From contig NZ_JASHKN010000017.1 in assembly GCF_030056735.1 (NCBI RefSeq), positions 1 to 64,000 on the forward strand: a stretch of DNA of 64,000 bases, given 5' to 3'. The DNA is from Rhodococcus sp. IEGM 1409 (GTDB taxonomy: Bacteria > Actinomycetota > Actinomycetes > Mycobacteriales > Mycobacteriaceae). A program made the translations under genes and the position numbers. A model generated the notes under the pieces. It saw only the letters and a list, made by a program, of their open reading frames with translations, had not been told where the DNA came from and did no database searches. Of this stretch, positions 54,589 through 63,245 are shown piece after piece; the first letter of the stretch is position 1, and each line of letters begins with the position of its first letter.

Positions 54589-55572
54589 CTACTTGCCGAC
54601 GAGTGGGCCGAGGGTGCGGCCCGCGAGGTCGACGATGCCTGGCTCTTCGCCGTTGGTGATCAGGTTGATCACGACGCCGTCGATGCCGTGGTCGAGGATG
54701 CGTGTCTGAACCTGCTCGGCGACGTCGTCCGGGCTGCCGACGAAATGACGTTCGGTGGCTTTGGCGACAACGTCTTCCGGCGCTGTGGTGATGTCGAGAC
54801 CACGTTCCGCGAGGAATGTTCGCTGATGCGCGCGAGCCTTGTCGCCGTCCTCGTCGATCATCATGAACGTCAGGAAGCTGGTCTCGAGGGTTGCGGGGTC
54901 GCGGCCGGCTTCGTCGCAGCGCGCCGCAAGTGCTTCCATCTTGCGCGGCAGTTCCGACGGGTCACAGATGATGTTGAGGTGATCCGCGAAGCGAGCGGCG
55001 AGCCCGAACGTCTTCTTCTCGCCGCCGCCGCCGAGCAGGATCGGCAAGTCGTCGCGGACGCGGGGCTCGTTGATGGCGTCGTTGACGTGGTACCACTTGC
55101 CGTCGAAGGTGGGACGCTCACCGCGGAGCATCGGCGCGATGATCTGCAGTGCTTCGTCGAGTTTCTGGAAGCGTTCGGTGAATGTTCCGAACTCGTATCC
55201 GAACGAATTGTGTTCGAGTTCGAACCAACCGGCGCCGATGCCGAGAATGGCCCGACCGCCGCTCACCACGTCGAGGGTGGTGACGGTCTTGGCAAGCATG
55301 GGCGGATTGCGGTAGGTGTTTCCCGTGACCAGTGCAGACAACTGGATGGTCTCGGTGGCCGTCGCCAGCGCGGAGAGCGCCGAGTAGGCCTCGAGCATCG
55401 GGGCGTCCGGCGCTCCGATTCCGGGGAGTTGGTAGAAGTGATCCATCACGAATGCAGTGTCGAAGCCTGCGGCTTCGGCTTCGCGGGCCTGCGCTATGAC
55501 GGTGGGGAAGAGGTCCTTGACCGGACCGCCGTAGCTGAAGTTGGGCATCTGGTATCCGAGGCGAGTGCTCAC
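54589..55572 (-). CDS. LLM-class F420-dependent oxidoreductase
   Basis: The 327-residue protein is a luciferase-like monooxygenase fold enzyme of the F420-dependent group. MPNFSYGG starts the first strand; FVMDHFYQLPGIG, LGIGAGWFELEHNSFGYEFGTF and LLGGGGEKKTFGLAARFAD are typical of mycobacterial F420 enzymes. The substrate is unknown. GTG 55572 lies exactly 7 bases after TAACGT, the spacing of a leaderless start, so I use it instead of the longer frame. The stop is 4 bases from the convergent VanW stop. Confidence 0.9.
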   Translation of the reverse strand: MSTRLGYQMPNFSYGGPVKDLFPTVIAQAREAEAAGFDTAFVMDHFYQLPGIGAPDAPMLEAYSALSALATATETIQLSALVTGNTYRNPPMLAKTVTTLDVVSGGRAILGIGAGWFELEHNSFGYEFGTFTERFQKLDEALQIIAPMLRGERPTFDGKWYHVNDAINEPRVRDDLPILLGGGGEKKTFGLAARFADHLNIICDPSELPRKMEALAARCDEAGRDPATLETSFLTFMMIDEDGDKARAHQRTFLAERGLDITTAPEDVVAKATERHFVGSPDDVAEQVQTRILDHGIDGVVINLITNGEEPGIVDLAGRTLGPLVGK

Positions 55573-55657
55573 CGTTTCGACGTTACTCGCGATCGGTTGA
55601 CCTGGCACGATTTTACCAACTCTATGGATTCCGTTGTGCTGGGCAGACTTCCGCAAT

Positions 55658-56146
55658 TCAGAGAAGTTCTTCGGCCGCTTCGCGACGCTTGGCACGCTGC
55701 TGGTGGTGCTTTACGCCCAGGATGGCGGCTGTGGCGCCGACGAGTGCACCGACTCCAGCGCCGGCCCAGGTCGCGATTCCGTCGCCCGGGCGAGTTACGA
55801 GTTGGGCGACGACGCCGATCAATGCGATCAGATAGACGGATCCAGCCACGAGAGATCGGGGCTGGAGACCCTTCATGCTTGTGTAGACGTCGACGTCGTG
55901 AGCCTGCGCGTAGCGGAGCACCACCATCGAGCAGATAAACCATCCGATGACCAGTCCCAATGAAATCCATGCGCCGGTTCGTCCGGCAACCCACGGAAGA
56001 ACTGCCGCTGCGATCAACGTGATCCAGTAGGCGAATTGGAACCCAACCGCCGAGGCTTCGTTCCAGACGTCGCGCTGACGCTCGTCCTTGTAGAAGTCGT
56101 CGTCCAGATCTCCGACGAACCGCATTGCCTTCATGATGGTGCTCAT
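55658..56146 (-). CDS. Four-helix membrane protein paired with an Xre regulator
   Basis: The 162-residue protein has a charged N-terminus (FVGDLDDDFYKDERQRDVWNEA) and four hydrophobic segments, with the first two at AYWITLIAAAVLPWVAG and ISLGLVIGWFICSMVVL, and a basic C-terminus. I do not recognise a characterised family. Its ATG overlaps the Xre gene stop as ATGA, so the two are translated together. Such small Xre-membrane pairs are common in actinobacteria and may form a regulated membrane sensor. Confidence 0.75.
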   Translation of the reverse strand: MSTIMKAMRFVGDLDDDFYKDERQRDVWNEASAVGFQFAYWITLIAAAVLPWVAGRTGAWISLGLVIGWFICSMVVLRYAQAHDVDVYTSMKGLQPRSLVAGSVYLIALIGVVAQLVTRPGDGIATWAGAGVGALVGATAAILGVKHHQQRAKRREAAEELL

Positions 56147-56388
56147 GCCGTCTCCTCTGGAATTTCTGTGATGAGTTCCGATTCGGGTAGGGGGAAGAGT
56201 GCTTCGACGGTGGCCCCCAGCGCCAGTGCCAGGCGAAGTGCCAGGTAGACGCTCGGTGCGTAGTCGCCGCGTTCGACGGAGACGATGCTCTGTCTGCTCA
56301 CTTGGCCTGCTGTGGCCAGTTGTGCCTGGGTGAGGCCGGCGAGGCGTCGGTGCTCCCGCACGTTGTTGTCGCCAGCCTTTCCAGTCAT
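56143..56388 (-). CDS. Xre-family HTH regulator
   Basis: The 81-residue protein is a single helix-turn-helix domain: NVREHRRLAGLTQAQLA, then VSRQSIVSVERGDYAPSVYLALRLALALG, typical of the Cro/CI family (YozG-like). It is coupled by ATGA to a membrane protein gene. An inverted repeat ACTTG-N11-CAAGT lies 17 bases before its start, so autorepression is likely. It diverges from a nucleotidyltransferase gene. Confidence 0.9.
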   Translation of the reverse strand: MTGKAGDNNVREHRRLAGLTQAQLATAGQVSRQSIVSVERGDYAPSVYLALRLALALGATVEALFPLPESELITEIPEETA

Positions 56389-56404
56389 GGGAAAAGTAAA
56401 GAAT

Positions 56405-56425
56405 ACTTGTCACGCGATGTCAAGT
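56405..56425. promoter_or_regulatory. Candidate Xre operator
   Basis: ACTTG and CAAGT form an inverted repeat separated by 11 bases in the 64-base divergent region between the Xre gene and the nucleotidyltransferase gene. A further TTGTCA follows at 56430. The position suits autoregulation of the Xre pair. Confidence 0.4.
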
Positions 56426-56452
56426 TTGCTTGTCATATGGAAGGCTGACGGT

Positions 56453-57031
56453 ATGCGTGAACGATTTCTCGAGATCGCCCTGGCCAATCCTGTGGTCGCA
56501 ACGATCGTGGATCGGGCGCCGAAGTTGGAGTTGGCTGAGTGGTACCTGACGGCGGGCGGGCTTTTTCACACCGTCTGGAATCACATCGACGGTCGTGACC
56601 CCGGGGCCGGGATCAAGGACTACGACCTCTTCTATTTCGACGCCGACGATCTGAGCTACGAAGCGGAAGATCGCGTAATTCGTTCGGCCGCAGAACTGTT
56701 CGCCGATGTGGATGCCGATATCGAAGTGCGCAATGAAGCCCGCGTGCACCTGTGGTACGAGCAGCATTTCGGGATTCCTGGCGTTCCGTTCACCAGTTGC
56801 CGAGACGCTATCGACCACTTCGCTTCCACAACCTGCTGTTTCGGGATCACCAAGGCATCGGACGGCACCGTGGACGTGTATGCCCCGCACGGGTACGGCG
56901 ATCTTTTCGACATGATCGTCCGCCCCAACCCGGTGCTCGCACCGAGAGAGGTGTACGAGGCCAAGGCGGCACGGTGGCGTAGGGAATGGCCTGCGCTGAC
57001 CGTGGAGCCTTGGCCCGAGAGCTGGACCTAG
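56453..57031 (+). CDS. Nucleotidyltransferase family protein (DUF925/NTP_transf_6)
   Basis: The 192-residue protein matches the NTP_transf_6 family. LTAGGLFHTVWNHIDG is followed by KDYDLFYFDADD with the two active-site Asp residues, then DIEVRNEARVHLWYEQHFG and the C-terminal GYGDLFDMIVRPNP segment. The polymerase-beta-like fold suggests nucleotidyl transfer, but no substrate is known. The ATG at 56453 has GGAAGG 8 bases upstream; the longer frame overlaps the Xre gene and is rejected. The stop shares CTAG with the convergent exporter gene. Confidence 0.87.
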   Translation: MRERFLEIALANPVVATIVDRAPKLELAEWYLTAGGLFHTVWNHIDGRDPGAGIKDYDLFYFDADDLSYEAEDRVIRSAAELFADVDADIEVRNEARVHLWYEQHFGIPGVPFTSCRDAIDHFASTTCCFGITKASDGTVDVYAPHGYGDLFDMIVRPNPVLAPREVYEAKAARWRREWPALTVEPWPESWT

Positions 57032-59040
57032 ACCTCGATCGGTGGATGCAACCTGTCCATGGTCCATTGCCGATTTCGGCGTGCAGCAAGTGAACTGGCG
57101 CCGAGTGAGGCGACGAGAAGGCCACCGAGGACGGCGATCGAGACCCACAGCCTCGAGTCGATACCTCCCACTGTGAGTTGTCGTAGCCCGTTCACCGCGT
57201 AGGTCATCGGGTCGAACGGGTGGATGATCTGGAACGGTTTCGCGGTGGTTTCGACGGGATAGATGCCGCCGGCCGAAACCAGTTGCAGCATCAGGAAGGC
57301 CAGGGTGATCACGCGTCCGACGGATACCCCGAAGACGGCGTTGAATGCCTGGATCAACGCCATGTAGGTAGCAGTGATGAGCATCAGGAACCCGACGGTA
57401 CCGAGGGCGTGCGTGGGGTGCAGGCCGACGGCGAAGTGCACGACCAGGTACATCACGATTACCTGGCAGATGCCGATGAGCAATGCCGGCCAGTACGAGG
57501 CGAGGACTACCCGCAGCGCGCCGAGCCCGTTTGCGATGGGCCGGTTCTGGAGCGGCTTGAGCAGCATCCAGGTGATGATGCCTCCCACGAACAGCGCGAG
57601 AGGCAGGAAGAACGGAGCAAAACCGGTGCCGAAGGTGCTTGCCCGGTTCTCGTAAGTTTCCTGCAGTTCGACCGGGCTGGAGAGGGTTTGAGCGGTTGCG
57701 GTTCGCTGCTGATCGGTCCAACTGGGAATCTGGCCGGCGCCCTCGGTGAGTTTGGTTGCGAGTTCGGAGGATCCGGCACGAAGTTGCTCGGTGCCGTCTG
57801 CAAGTTTGGCCGCACCGTCGGAGAGTTGGACGCTGCCGTCGGTGAGTTGAACCAGTCCACTACTGAGGGTTTGAGCTCCGTCGTTGACTTGTTGACCGCC
57901 GTCACGCAGCTGCACCAGACCGTTGCGGAGTTCACCGCCGCCGTTTGCCGCGGCATTCAGCCCGGCTCGGAAGGTGCTCGACGGATCGTCGAGTTGGTAA
58001 GCGAGTTGTTGTGCACCGCTCTCGAGTTCGCCCAGTTGGCCCATGGTCGCTTCACCGAAACCCTGAGTGCGCAGCATGTCTTGGGCAGGTGCGAGGGCAT
58101 TGGCGATCTGTTGGCTGACGGGATCCGGGTTCAGCCGAAGGCTGGCCACTGCCTGCCCGACCAGCTGTGCGACGTCTGCTTGTGTGTTCCCGAGGACGCT
58201 CAGCTGGTCGACGACCTGGGTGACGCCACCACTGAGTTGGCTTGCGCCGTCGCCCAGTTGGACAGCTCCGAGATCGAGTTGACCCAAACCGTCGGTCAGT
58301 GCGAGGACACCGTCCGTGGCGGTGTTGATACCAGTCGAGAGTTGCGCCGTACCGCCGGCAAGGGTGGCTGCACCGTCACGTGCGGTGACCATGTTGTCGG
58401 CCAGCGTTTTCGAGCCCGACGCCAATTCGCCGGCTCCGGCATTGGCCGTGTTCACTCCGGCCGAGAGCTGGAGCGCTCCGTCGGCAGCCTGCTTCAAACC
58501 TGCACCCGCGTCGGTCAATCCGACCAGAACCGTCTCGACCGACTGCGCGCCGATCTTGTCGCTGACTTGGCTGAGGACCTGCTGGGCGGCATTTTGACCG
58601 ATGATGGTACCGAGATAGTTGTTGACGTCGTTGAAGGTGAACTGCAACTGCGCTTTGTGGGGGTCCTTGGACGTCGGGGAGGCAACGGCCTCGCTGAAAT
58701 TCTCGGGCAGAGTGAGAGAGAAGTAGTACGTGCCGTCCGAAACTCCCTGTGCGGCTTCCTGCTGTGAGACCAGGTGGAGATCGAGCTCACCGGAATCGAG
58801 CAACGCTTGGCTTACCTCGTCGCCCGCGTTGAGTTCCTGCCCCTGGACCATCGCGCCACGGTCGGTGTTGACCAGCGCGACGGGGACTTTGTTCACCTCA
58901 CCGAACGGATTCCAGAAGGCCCACAAGTACATCGCGCCGTACAGGAGCGGCATCAAGATGATGGTGACAAGTGCGATCCTGGGCATCGCGCCGCGGGAGA
59001 ACCGCTTGAGTTCGGTTCCGAGAGACATTCCAGCGAGCAT
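57028..59040 (-). CDS. YhgE/Pip-type ABC-2 membrane exporter
   Basis: The 670-residue protein has one N-terminal helix (ALVTIILMPLLYGAMYLWAFW) and a long extracytoplasmic region with many repeated ~11-residue Leu/Gly/Ala units (GLVQLTDGSVQLSDGAAKLADG), a helical rod typical of YhgE/Pip. About five C-terminal helices (FFLPLALFVGGIITWMLL onwards) form the ABC-2 permease-like part. Relatives include the phage-infection protein Pip and the EsaA/YueB-like rods. The likely partner is the ABC-like ATPase ending 5 bases upstream. The transported substrate is unknown. Confidence 0.9.
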   Translation of the reverse strand: MLAGMSLGTELKRFSRGAMPRIALVTIILMPLLYGAMYLWAFWNPFGEVNKVPVALVNTDRGAMVQGQELNAGDEVSQALLDSGELDLHLVSQQEAAQGVSDGTYYFSLTLPENFSEAVASPTSKDPHKAQLQFTFNDVNNYLGTIIGQNAAQQVLSQVSDKIGAQSVETVLVGLTDAGAGLKQAADGALQLSAGVNTANAGAGELASGSKTLADNMVTARDGAATLAGGTAQLSTGINTATDGVLALTDGLGQLDLGAVQLGDGASQLSGGVTQVVDQLSVLGNTQADVAQLVGQAVASLRLNPDPVSQQIANALAPAQDMLRTQGFGEATMGQLGELESGAQQLAYQLDDPSSTFRAGLNAAANGGGELRNGLVQLRDGGQQVNDGAQTLSSGLVQLTDGSVQLSDGAAKLADGTEQLRAGSSELATKLTEGAGQIPSWTDQQRTATAQTLSSPVELQETYENRASTFGTGFAPFFLPLALFVGGIITWMLLKPLQNRPIANGLGALRVVLASYWPALLIGICQVIVMYLVVHFAVGLHPTHALGTVGFLMLITATYMALIQAFNAVFGVSVGRVITLAFLMLQLVSAGGIYPVETTAKPFQIIHPFDPMTYAVNGLRQLTVGGIDSRLWVSIAVLGGLLVASLGASSLAARRNRQWTMDRLHPPIEV

Positions 59041-59045
59041 CGCGG

Positions 59046-59768
59046 TTACCTCGCCCCTTCTTGGTCGGGATTGGTGACTTCTTGGAGCAAGGTGACGGCA
59101 TCGATGGGTGATCCGTCAGGCAGCGGGTTGACGGTCGACGCGATGATGGTCTGGTAGCTCCCCATCTCGACGAGTCGCTCGACGAGATATGCGCGCTCGG
59201 AGTCACGCCGCACCTGTTCGAGATCGTCGACGACCAGCAGAGCCGGCTTCTTCGTGTTCGCGACCGCGATGCGCAGCAGGGTCGCCTCGAGTTCGCCGAG
59301 GTCGCTGACGTATCGGCCGAGTGCAGGCAACGGATGATCGCCGAATACGGGAGCACACACCGCTTCGAGTTCTCGATCCCCGGCACGTCCGATGAGCTTG
59401 TACCAGGGTGCGTCCCAACGGATCTGCTCGGTGATCAGATCGCGGACGGTGACGGACTCGGCAAGCTCGTCGATGTCCTCGAACCCGGCGATCGAGGCGA
59501 TCTCGAAGATCTCACGGGGACGGGTTCGACCGAAGACGGAGAGCGATCCGGAACTGGCTTTCATTCGCCCGCTGAGTGTCAGAAGTAAGGACGTACGTCC
59601 TGAACCGGCCGAACCTTCGAGGATGGTCACACCGCCCGCACGAATTTCGAGATTGACGTGTCCGAACACCGGCCCCCATGGGCCGTCGAGCGCCAAGTCC
59701 GTGGCAGTCAATGCCAGGTCGGGGGCGTAATCGGGTTGTGCGTGCTCTGGTGCGACCACGATGATCAC
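59046..59768 (-). CDS. ABC-type ATPase-like protein with degenerate nucleotide site
   Basis: The 240-residue protein has the ABC ATPase outline but altered key residues. Walker A is GSAGSGRTS, with Arg in place of Lys. The signature region VSDLGELEATLLRIA replaces LSGGQ-x4-A. Walker B LLVVDDLEQ lacks the usual DE pair, and the switch His is not evident (IIASTVNPL). It may hydrolyse ATP poorly or act only structurally. It is the upstream partner of the YhgE/Pip exporter. Because the fold looks intact and the operon tight, it is probably a maintained variant, not a pseudogene. Confidence 0.85.
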   Translation of the reverse strand: MIIVVAPEHAQPDYAPDLALTATDLALDGPWGPVFGHVNLEIRAGGVTILEGSAGSGRTSLLLTLSGRMKASSGSLSVFGRTRPREIFEIASIAGFEDIDELAESVTVRDLITEQIRWDAPWYKLIGRAGDRELEAVCAPVFGDHPLPALGRYVSDLGELEATLLRIAVANTKKPALLVVDDLEQVRRDSERAYLVERLVEMGSYQTIIASTVNPLPDGSPIDAVTLLQEVTNPDQEGAR

Positions 59769-59873
59769 CTGTCTGTTGATCTACTCGGCCTTCGAAAGAA
59801 CCGAGTGCTGGTTCAGTGGACGTTCGTGCTCACCCAATCACATCGTCAAGGGGCGAGCGGTCCCACGAATGGG

Positions 59874-59888
59874 ATGTGTCGGACACAT
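59874..59888. promoter_or_regulatory. Perfect palindrome ATGTGTC-G-GACACAT
   Basis: A 7-bp inverted repeat with a single-base centre lies in the 180-base divergent region between the ABC ATPase gene and the lipoprotein gene. The half-site is the same as in the palindrome at the left edge of the window, though with a different centre. Probably an operator; the regulator is unknown. Confidence 0.45.
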
Positions 59889-59948
59889 TCGGGAACTTGG
59901 AGACCGAACGGTATGTATTCTGTTGGAAACGGAATGAGGGGAATAGAG

Positions 59949-60581
59949 GTGCCGGTTCGTAGACGCGGTATGTGCGTGTTGCTTGTCATGGCCGCCCTGT
60001 CGGTTGTCTCCTGCGCCGGTGAGCGCGAGTCGCCCCCGTTCGTGTCCAGCGAGAGGCTTTTCGAGTTCACCGGTCGCAATGTCGGACCGTTGACGTTGCC
60101 GCCCTTGCCTTCCGAAGGGCCCGAGTCCGAAGCAGCGCCCTATGGAGCGATCACCCTGACCGGTGGGTGGACCGGCGCAGCCAGTGTCTCGCTGCCCGGA
60201 TCCGTCACGTGTTTCGAGCACAACTGGGCGGATTCGCTGCCTGCCGGGCACCGTCAGTGGGCCTACGAGGTGCACACCAGTTCCTTCTACGAATACGACG
60301 GCGGCGGCGAATATCCGGGACGTGATTTCCAGTTGCAGGTCTACGTGAACGAAAAACCGGAACTGGGTCAGCACGGGGCGGCGATCATGAAGTTCTCGGA
60401 TCAGAGCGGACAGTTCGTCTCCTTCGGCGGCGTCGACGACAAGTCCATCGAAATAGTCAGTTCTCCAGATCGCAGGCGTGTGGCGCTTTCCCTGGCGGGA
60501 ACGGCGGCACGACCCGGCGAACAACCGACGAGTTCCGTACTGTCCGCGCAGATCAGTTGTCCGGCTGTCGAGCGCAGATGA
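59949..60581 (+). CDS. Putative lipoprotein
   Basis: The 210-residue protein has a basic start (VRRRG), a hydrophobic segment and lipobox LSVVSC with the acylated Cys near residue 21. The mature part is a beta-rich domain with two Cys residues (SVTCFEHNW and AQISCPAV), which could form a disulfide. I do not recognise the family. GTG 59949 follows GGGGAAT; ATG 59934 and ATG 59913 are alternatives. It diverges from the degenerate ABC ATPase. Confidence 0.75.
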   Translation: MPVRRRGMCVLLVMAALSVVSCAGERESPPFVSSERLFEFTGRNVGPLTLPPLPSEGPESEAAPYGAITLTGGWTGAASVSLPGSVTCFEHNWADSLPAGHRQWAYEVHTSSFYEYDGGGEYPGRDFQLQVYVNEKPELGQHGAAIMKFSDQSGQFVSFGGVDDKSIEIVSSPDRRRVALSLAGTAARPGEQPTSSVLSAQISCPAVERR

Positions 60582-60608
60582 TCGCAGACGACATCGAGCG
60601 CTGACAAC

Positions 60609-60649
60609 AAAAATGCCGGCCCCGAAACATTCTCGGGACCGGCACTTTT
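60609..60649. terminator. Bidirectional intrinsic terminator
   Basis: TGCCGGCCCCGA (60614-60625) pairs with TCGGGACCGGCA (60633-60644) with one mismatch. AAAAA precedes and CTTTT follows, giving U-tracts on both strands. It ends both the lipoprotein and the fadE5 transcripts. Confidence 0.9.
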
Positions 60650-60666
60650 CATGAATCAGGAACGAA

Positions 60667-62502
60667 TCAGAATGCTGCTTCGTCGATCTCCATGATGTCG
60701 TTCTCGGTGTTCGCGACGATCTCACGCGAAGCGGTGAGCTCCGGCAGGACGTTCTTGGCGAAGAAGGACGCGATGGCGACCTTGCCCTCGTAGAAGCTCT
60801 TGTCCTTGTCGGAAGCGCCGTTGTCGAGTGCTGCGAGAGCGATCTCGGACTGACGGAGCAGCTGCCAGCCGATGAGCAGGTCGCCGACGGACATCAGGAA
60901 GCGGACGGAGCCGAGGCCGACCTTGTACAGCTCGGTGGGCTGCTCCTGAGCTCCCATGAGGAAGCCGGTGAGCGTGGCGGCCATGGCCTGGACGTCTTCG
61001 AGTGCGGTGGCGAGCAGTGCGCGCTCCGCCTTCAGACGGCCGTTGCCGGCTTCGCTGTCGATGAAGGTCTTGATCTGTCCGGCAACGTGAGCGAGCGCGA
61101 CGCCGCGGTCACGGGCGATCTTGCGGAAGAAGAAGTCCTGAGCCTGGATGGCCGTGGTGCCTTCGTACAGCGAGTCGATCTTGGAGTCGCGGATGTACTG
61201 CTCGATCGGGTAGTCCTGCAGGAAGCCGGAGCCGCCGAGGGTCTGCAGGCTGTCCGTCAGGTACTGGTACGCACGCTCGGAGCCGACGCCCTTGACGATC
61301 GGGAGCAGCAGGTCGTTGACGCGGAACGCGGTGTCCTTGTCTGCGCCCGAGACATGTTGGGCGACAACCTCGTCCTGGTGCGCTGCGGTGTAGAGGTATA
61401 CCGCACGCAGGCCTTCGGCGTATGCCTTCTGCATTGCCAGGCTGCGACGCACGTCGGGGTGATGCGTGATGCTGACGCGCGGTGCCGCCTTGTTGGTCAT
61501 CTGGGTCAGGTCGGCACCCTGCACACGCTGCTTGGCGTAGTCCAGTGCGTTGAGGTAACCGGTCGAGAGGGTGGAGATCGCCTTGGTGCCCACCATCATT
61601 CGAGCGTGCTCGATGACGTCGAACATCTGCGCGATGCCGTTGTGGACGTCGCCGACCAACCAGCCCTGTGCGGGGACGCCGTGGCCACCGAAGGTGAGCT
61701 CACAGGTGGTGGACGCTTTGAGACCCATCTTGTGCTCGACGTTGGTGACGAAAACGCCGTTGCGCTCGCCGAGGGTTTCGGTCTCGAAGTCGAAGTGAGT
61801 CTTCGGGACGAAGAACAGGCTCAGGCCCTTGGTGCCGGGTCCGGCGCCTTCGGGGCGTGCGAGAACCAGGTGGAAGATGTTTTCGAACAGGTCATCCGAG
61901 GTTGCGGACGTGATGAAGCGCTTGACGCCTTCGATGTGCCAGGAGCCGTCGTCCTGCTTGATGGCCTTGGTGCGGCCTGCGCCGACGTCGGATCCGGCGT
62001 CGGGCTCGGTGAGGACCATGGTGGCACCCCATCCGCGTTCGACGGCGGTGGCGGCCCACTTCTTCTGCTCTTCGGTGCCGTTGTGGAACAGCACGTCGGC
62101 AAACGAGGGTCCGGCCTGGTACATGAATGCTGCGGGCTGAGAGCCGAGGAGCATTTCAGAGATTGCCCACACGACGGAGCGGGGAACCGGTACGCCACCG
62201 ATTTCTTCGCTCAGGCCCATCCGGTACCACTCGGCGTCCCACATCGACTTGAAGGACTTCTTGAAGGACTCCGGGAGCGTCGCCTCGTGGGTCTCCGGAT
62301 CGAAGACAGGCGGCTTGCGGTCGGTGTCTGCGAACGCCTCGGCAAGAGGGCCCTCGGCCAGACGCGCGACCTCGGCCAGCATGTTGCGGACGGTGTCGGC
62401 GTCCAGGTCGCCCCAAGCGCCTTCGCTCAGCGGCTTTTCCAGTCCGAGAACCTCGAAGAGGTTGAACTCCAGGTCCCGAACGTTGCTCTTGTAATGGCCC
62501 AT
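60667..62502 (-). CDS. fadE5: Acyl-CoA dehydrogenase FadE5
   Basis: The 611-residue FAD enzyme introduces the 2,3 double bond into acyl-CoA in beta-oxidation. Length equals mycobacterial FadE5. The N-terminal helical domain is followed by [21 protein letters not shown], then [11 protein letters not shown] and [40 protein letters not shown] with the catalytic Glu region near the end. A C-terminal extension of ~130 residues is typical of the large ACAD subgroup. ATG 62502 follows GGGAGAA. The promoter carries the same palindrome as tetR and fabG4/fadA2, so it probably belongs to that regulon. Confidence 0.95.
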   Translation of the reverse strand: MGHYKSNVRDLEFNLFEVLGLEKPLSEGAWGDLDADTVRNMLAEVARLAEGPLAEAFADTDRKPPVFDPETHEATLPESFKKSFKSMWDAEWYRMGLSEEIGGVPVPRSVVWAISEMLLGSQPAAFMYQAGPSFADVLFHNGTEEQKKWAATAVERGWGATMVLTEPDAGSDVGAGRTKAIKQDDGSWHIEGVKRFITSATSDDLFENIFHLVLARPEGAGPGTKGLSLFFVPKTHFDFETETLGERNGVFVTNVEHKMGLKASTTCELTFGGHGVPAQGWLVGDVHNGIAQMFDVIEHARMMVGTKAISTLSTGYLNALDYAKQRVQGADLTQMTNKAAPRVSITHHPDVRRSLAMQKAYAEGLRAVYLYTAAHQDEVVAQHVSGADKDTAFRVNDLLLPIVKGVGSERAYQYLTDSLQTLGGSGFLQDYPIEQYIRDSKIDSLYEGTTAIQAQDFFFRKIARDRGVALAHVAGQIKTFIDSEAGNGRLKAERALLATALEDVQAMAATLTGFLMGAQEQPTELYKVGLGSVRFLMSVGDLLIGWQLLRQSEIALAALDNGASDKDKSFYEGKVAIASFFAKNVLPELTASREIVANTENDIMEIDEAAF

Positions 62503-62563
62503 GTCTTCTGCTTCTCCCAGTGAGGTGGTGCGGTCCAGCACTCCTAGTACCGCCCGAAGTTTA

Positions 62564-62592
62564 TTACTCGTCGGTAACTTAATACATGTTAC
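62564..62592. promoter_or_regulatory. TTAC-N6-GTAA operator upstream of fadE5
   Basis: TTAC-TCGTCG-GTAA (62564-62577) has the same core and spacing as the operators at 47563 and 50597. It overlaps a second inverted repeat, GTAAC-N9-GTTAC (62574-62592). The site ends 62 bases before the fadE5 ATG, in the expected -35 area. Confidence 0.65.
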
Positions 62593-63224
62593 TAGCCGTT
62601 CTTTGCATTGCCAACACCGGATTTGCGTCCGATGACAAGCGCGTCGATCGCGATTCCCGTTTCGGTGTGCCTGTGGGGATTTCCGGCGATCTCGAACTTG
62701 AGCTTTCCGCGGAACTCTTGCATCAATTCTTCTGGTGTGTAAAGGATTTCGGGATCTTGCGGTCCGCCGACGCCGTAGTCGATATTGCTTCGGTCGTGAC
62801 CCAAAATCATGAGGATTCCGTCAGGTTTCAGAGAATTTATGGCACGGTTCACAACCAGGGTGCGTTGTGGTGCGGGCAGATGAAGGTAAAGAAGCAGTGC
62901 CAAGTCGTAGTCATGCCCGTTTCCGGGGGCGTAGTCCGTGGCGGTGACGTCTCCACATCGGTAGTCGAGCCGGTCGAGGACCGATCGGGGTGAGCGGGCC
63001 GCGATCGTGCGAGCTTTCTCGATCGCCACGGCCGAGTAGTCGATGCCGGTGACCTCCCAACCGCGGGTTGCGAGCCACAACGCGTTACGGCCCTCGCCAC
63101 ACGCCAGGTCCAGTGCCTGGCCGTGGGGGAGGGCCGTTGCGTATTCCACCAGTAGTTCGTTGGGAGGAGCGCCCCAGACGAGCTCGGATTCTTCGTACTT
63201 CTTGTCCCAGGCGGCCGCATCCAT
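62592..63224 (-). CDS. Class I SAM-dependent methyltransferase
   Basis: The 210-residue protein has motif [17 protein letters not shown], motif [17 protein letters not shown] and [14 protein letters not shown], a pattern of the TehB/thiopurine-methyltransferase-like group. [20 protein letters not shown] at the start is typical of the family. Possible roles include detoxifying tellurite, thiols or small molecules; the substrate is not known. ATG 63224 is chosen from the family N-terminus; GTG 63245, directly after the upstream stop, would add 7 residues. Confidence 0.88.
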   Translation of the reverse strand: MDAAAWDKKYEESELVWGAPPNELLVEYATALPHGQALDLACGEGRNALWLATRGWEVTGIDYSAVAIEKARTIAARSPRSVLDRLDYRCGDVTATDYAPGNGHDYDLALLLYLHLPAPQRTLVVNRAINSLKPDGILMILGHDRSNIDYGVGGPQDPEILYTPEELMQEFRGKLKFEIAGNPHRHTETGIAIDALVIGRKSGVGNAKNG

Positions 63225-63245
63225 AGATGACGACGGTAGTGGCAC

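Noticed and set aside
56285-56452. N-terminal extension of the nucleotidyltransferase to 56285
   Set aside because: It would overlap the Xre gene on the other strand and lacks family similarity. ATG 56453 has a good ribosome-binding site and matches the family start.
57220-58767. 515-codon plus-strand frame opposite the YhgE gene
   Set aside because: Its repeats are the reverse complement of the Leu/Gly/Ala repeats of the exporter, and it has no ribosome-binding site or family match.
61087-62523. 478-codon frame opposite fadE5, and similar long frames opposite pckG, fadA2 and the cyclase
   Set aside because: Each lies wholly antisense to a well-supported enzyme and has non-protein-like composition, as expected in GC-rich DNA.
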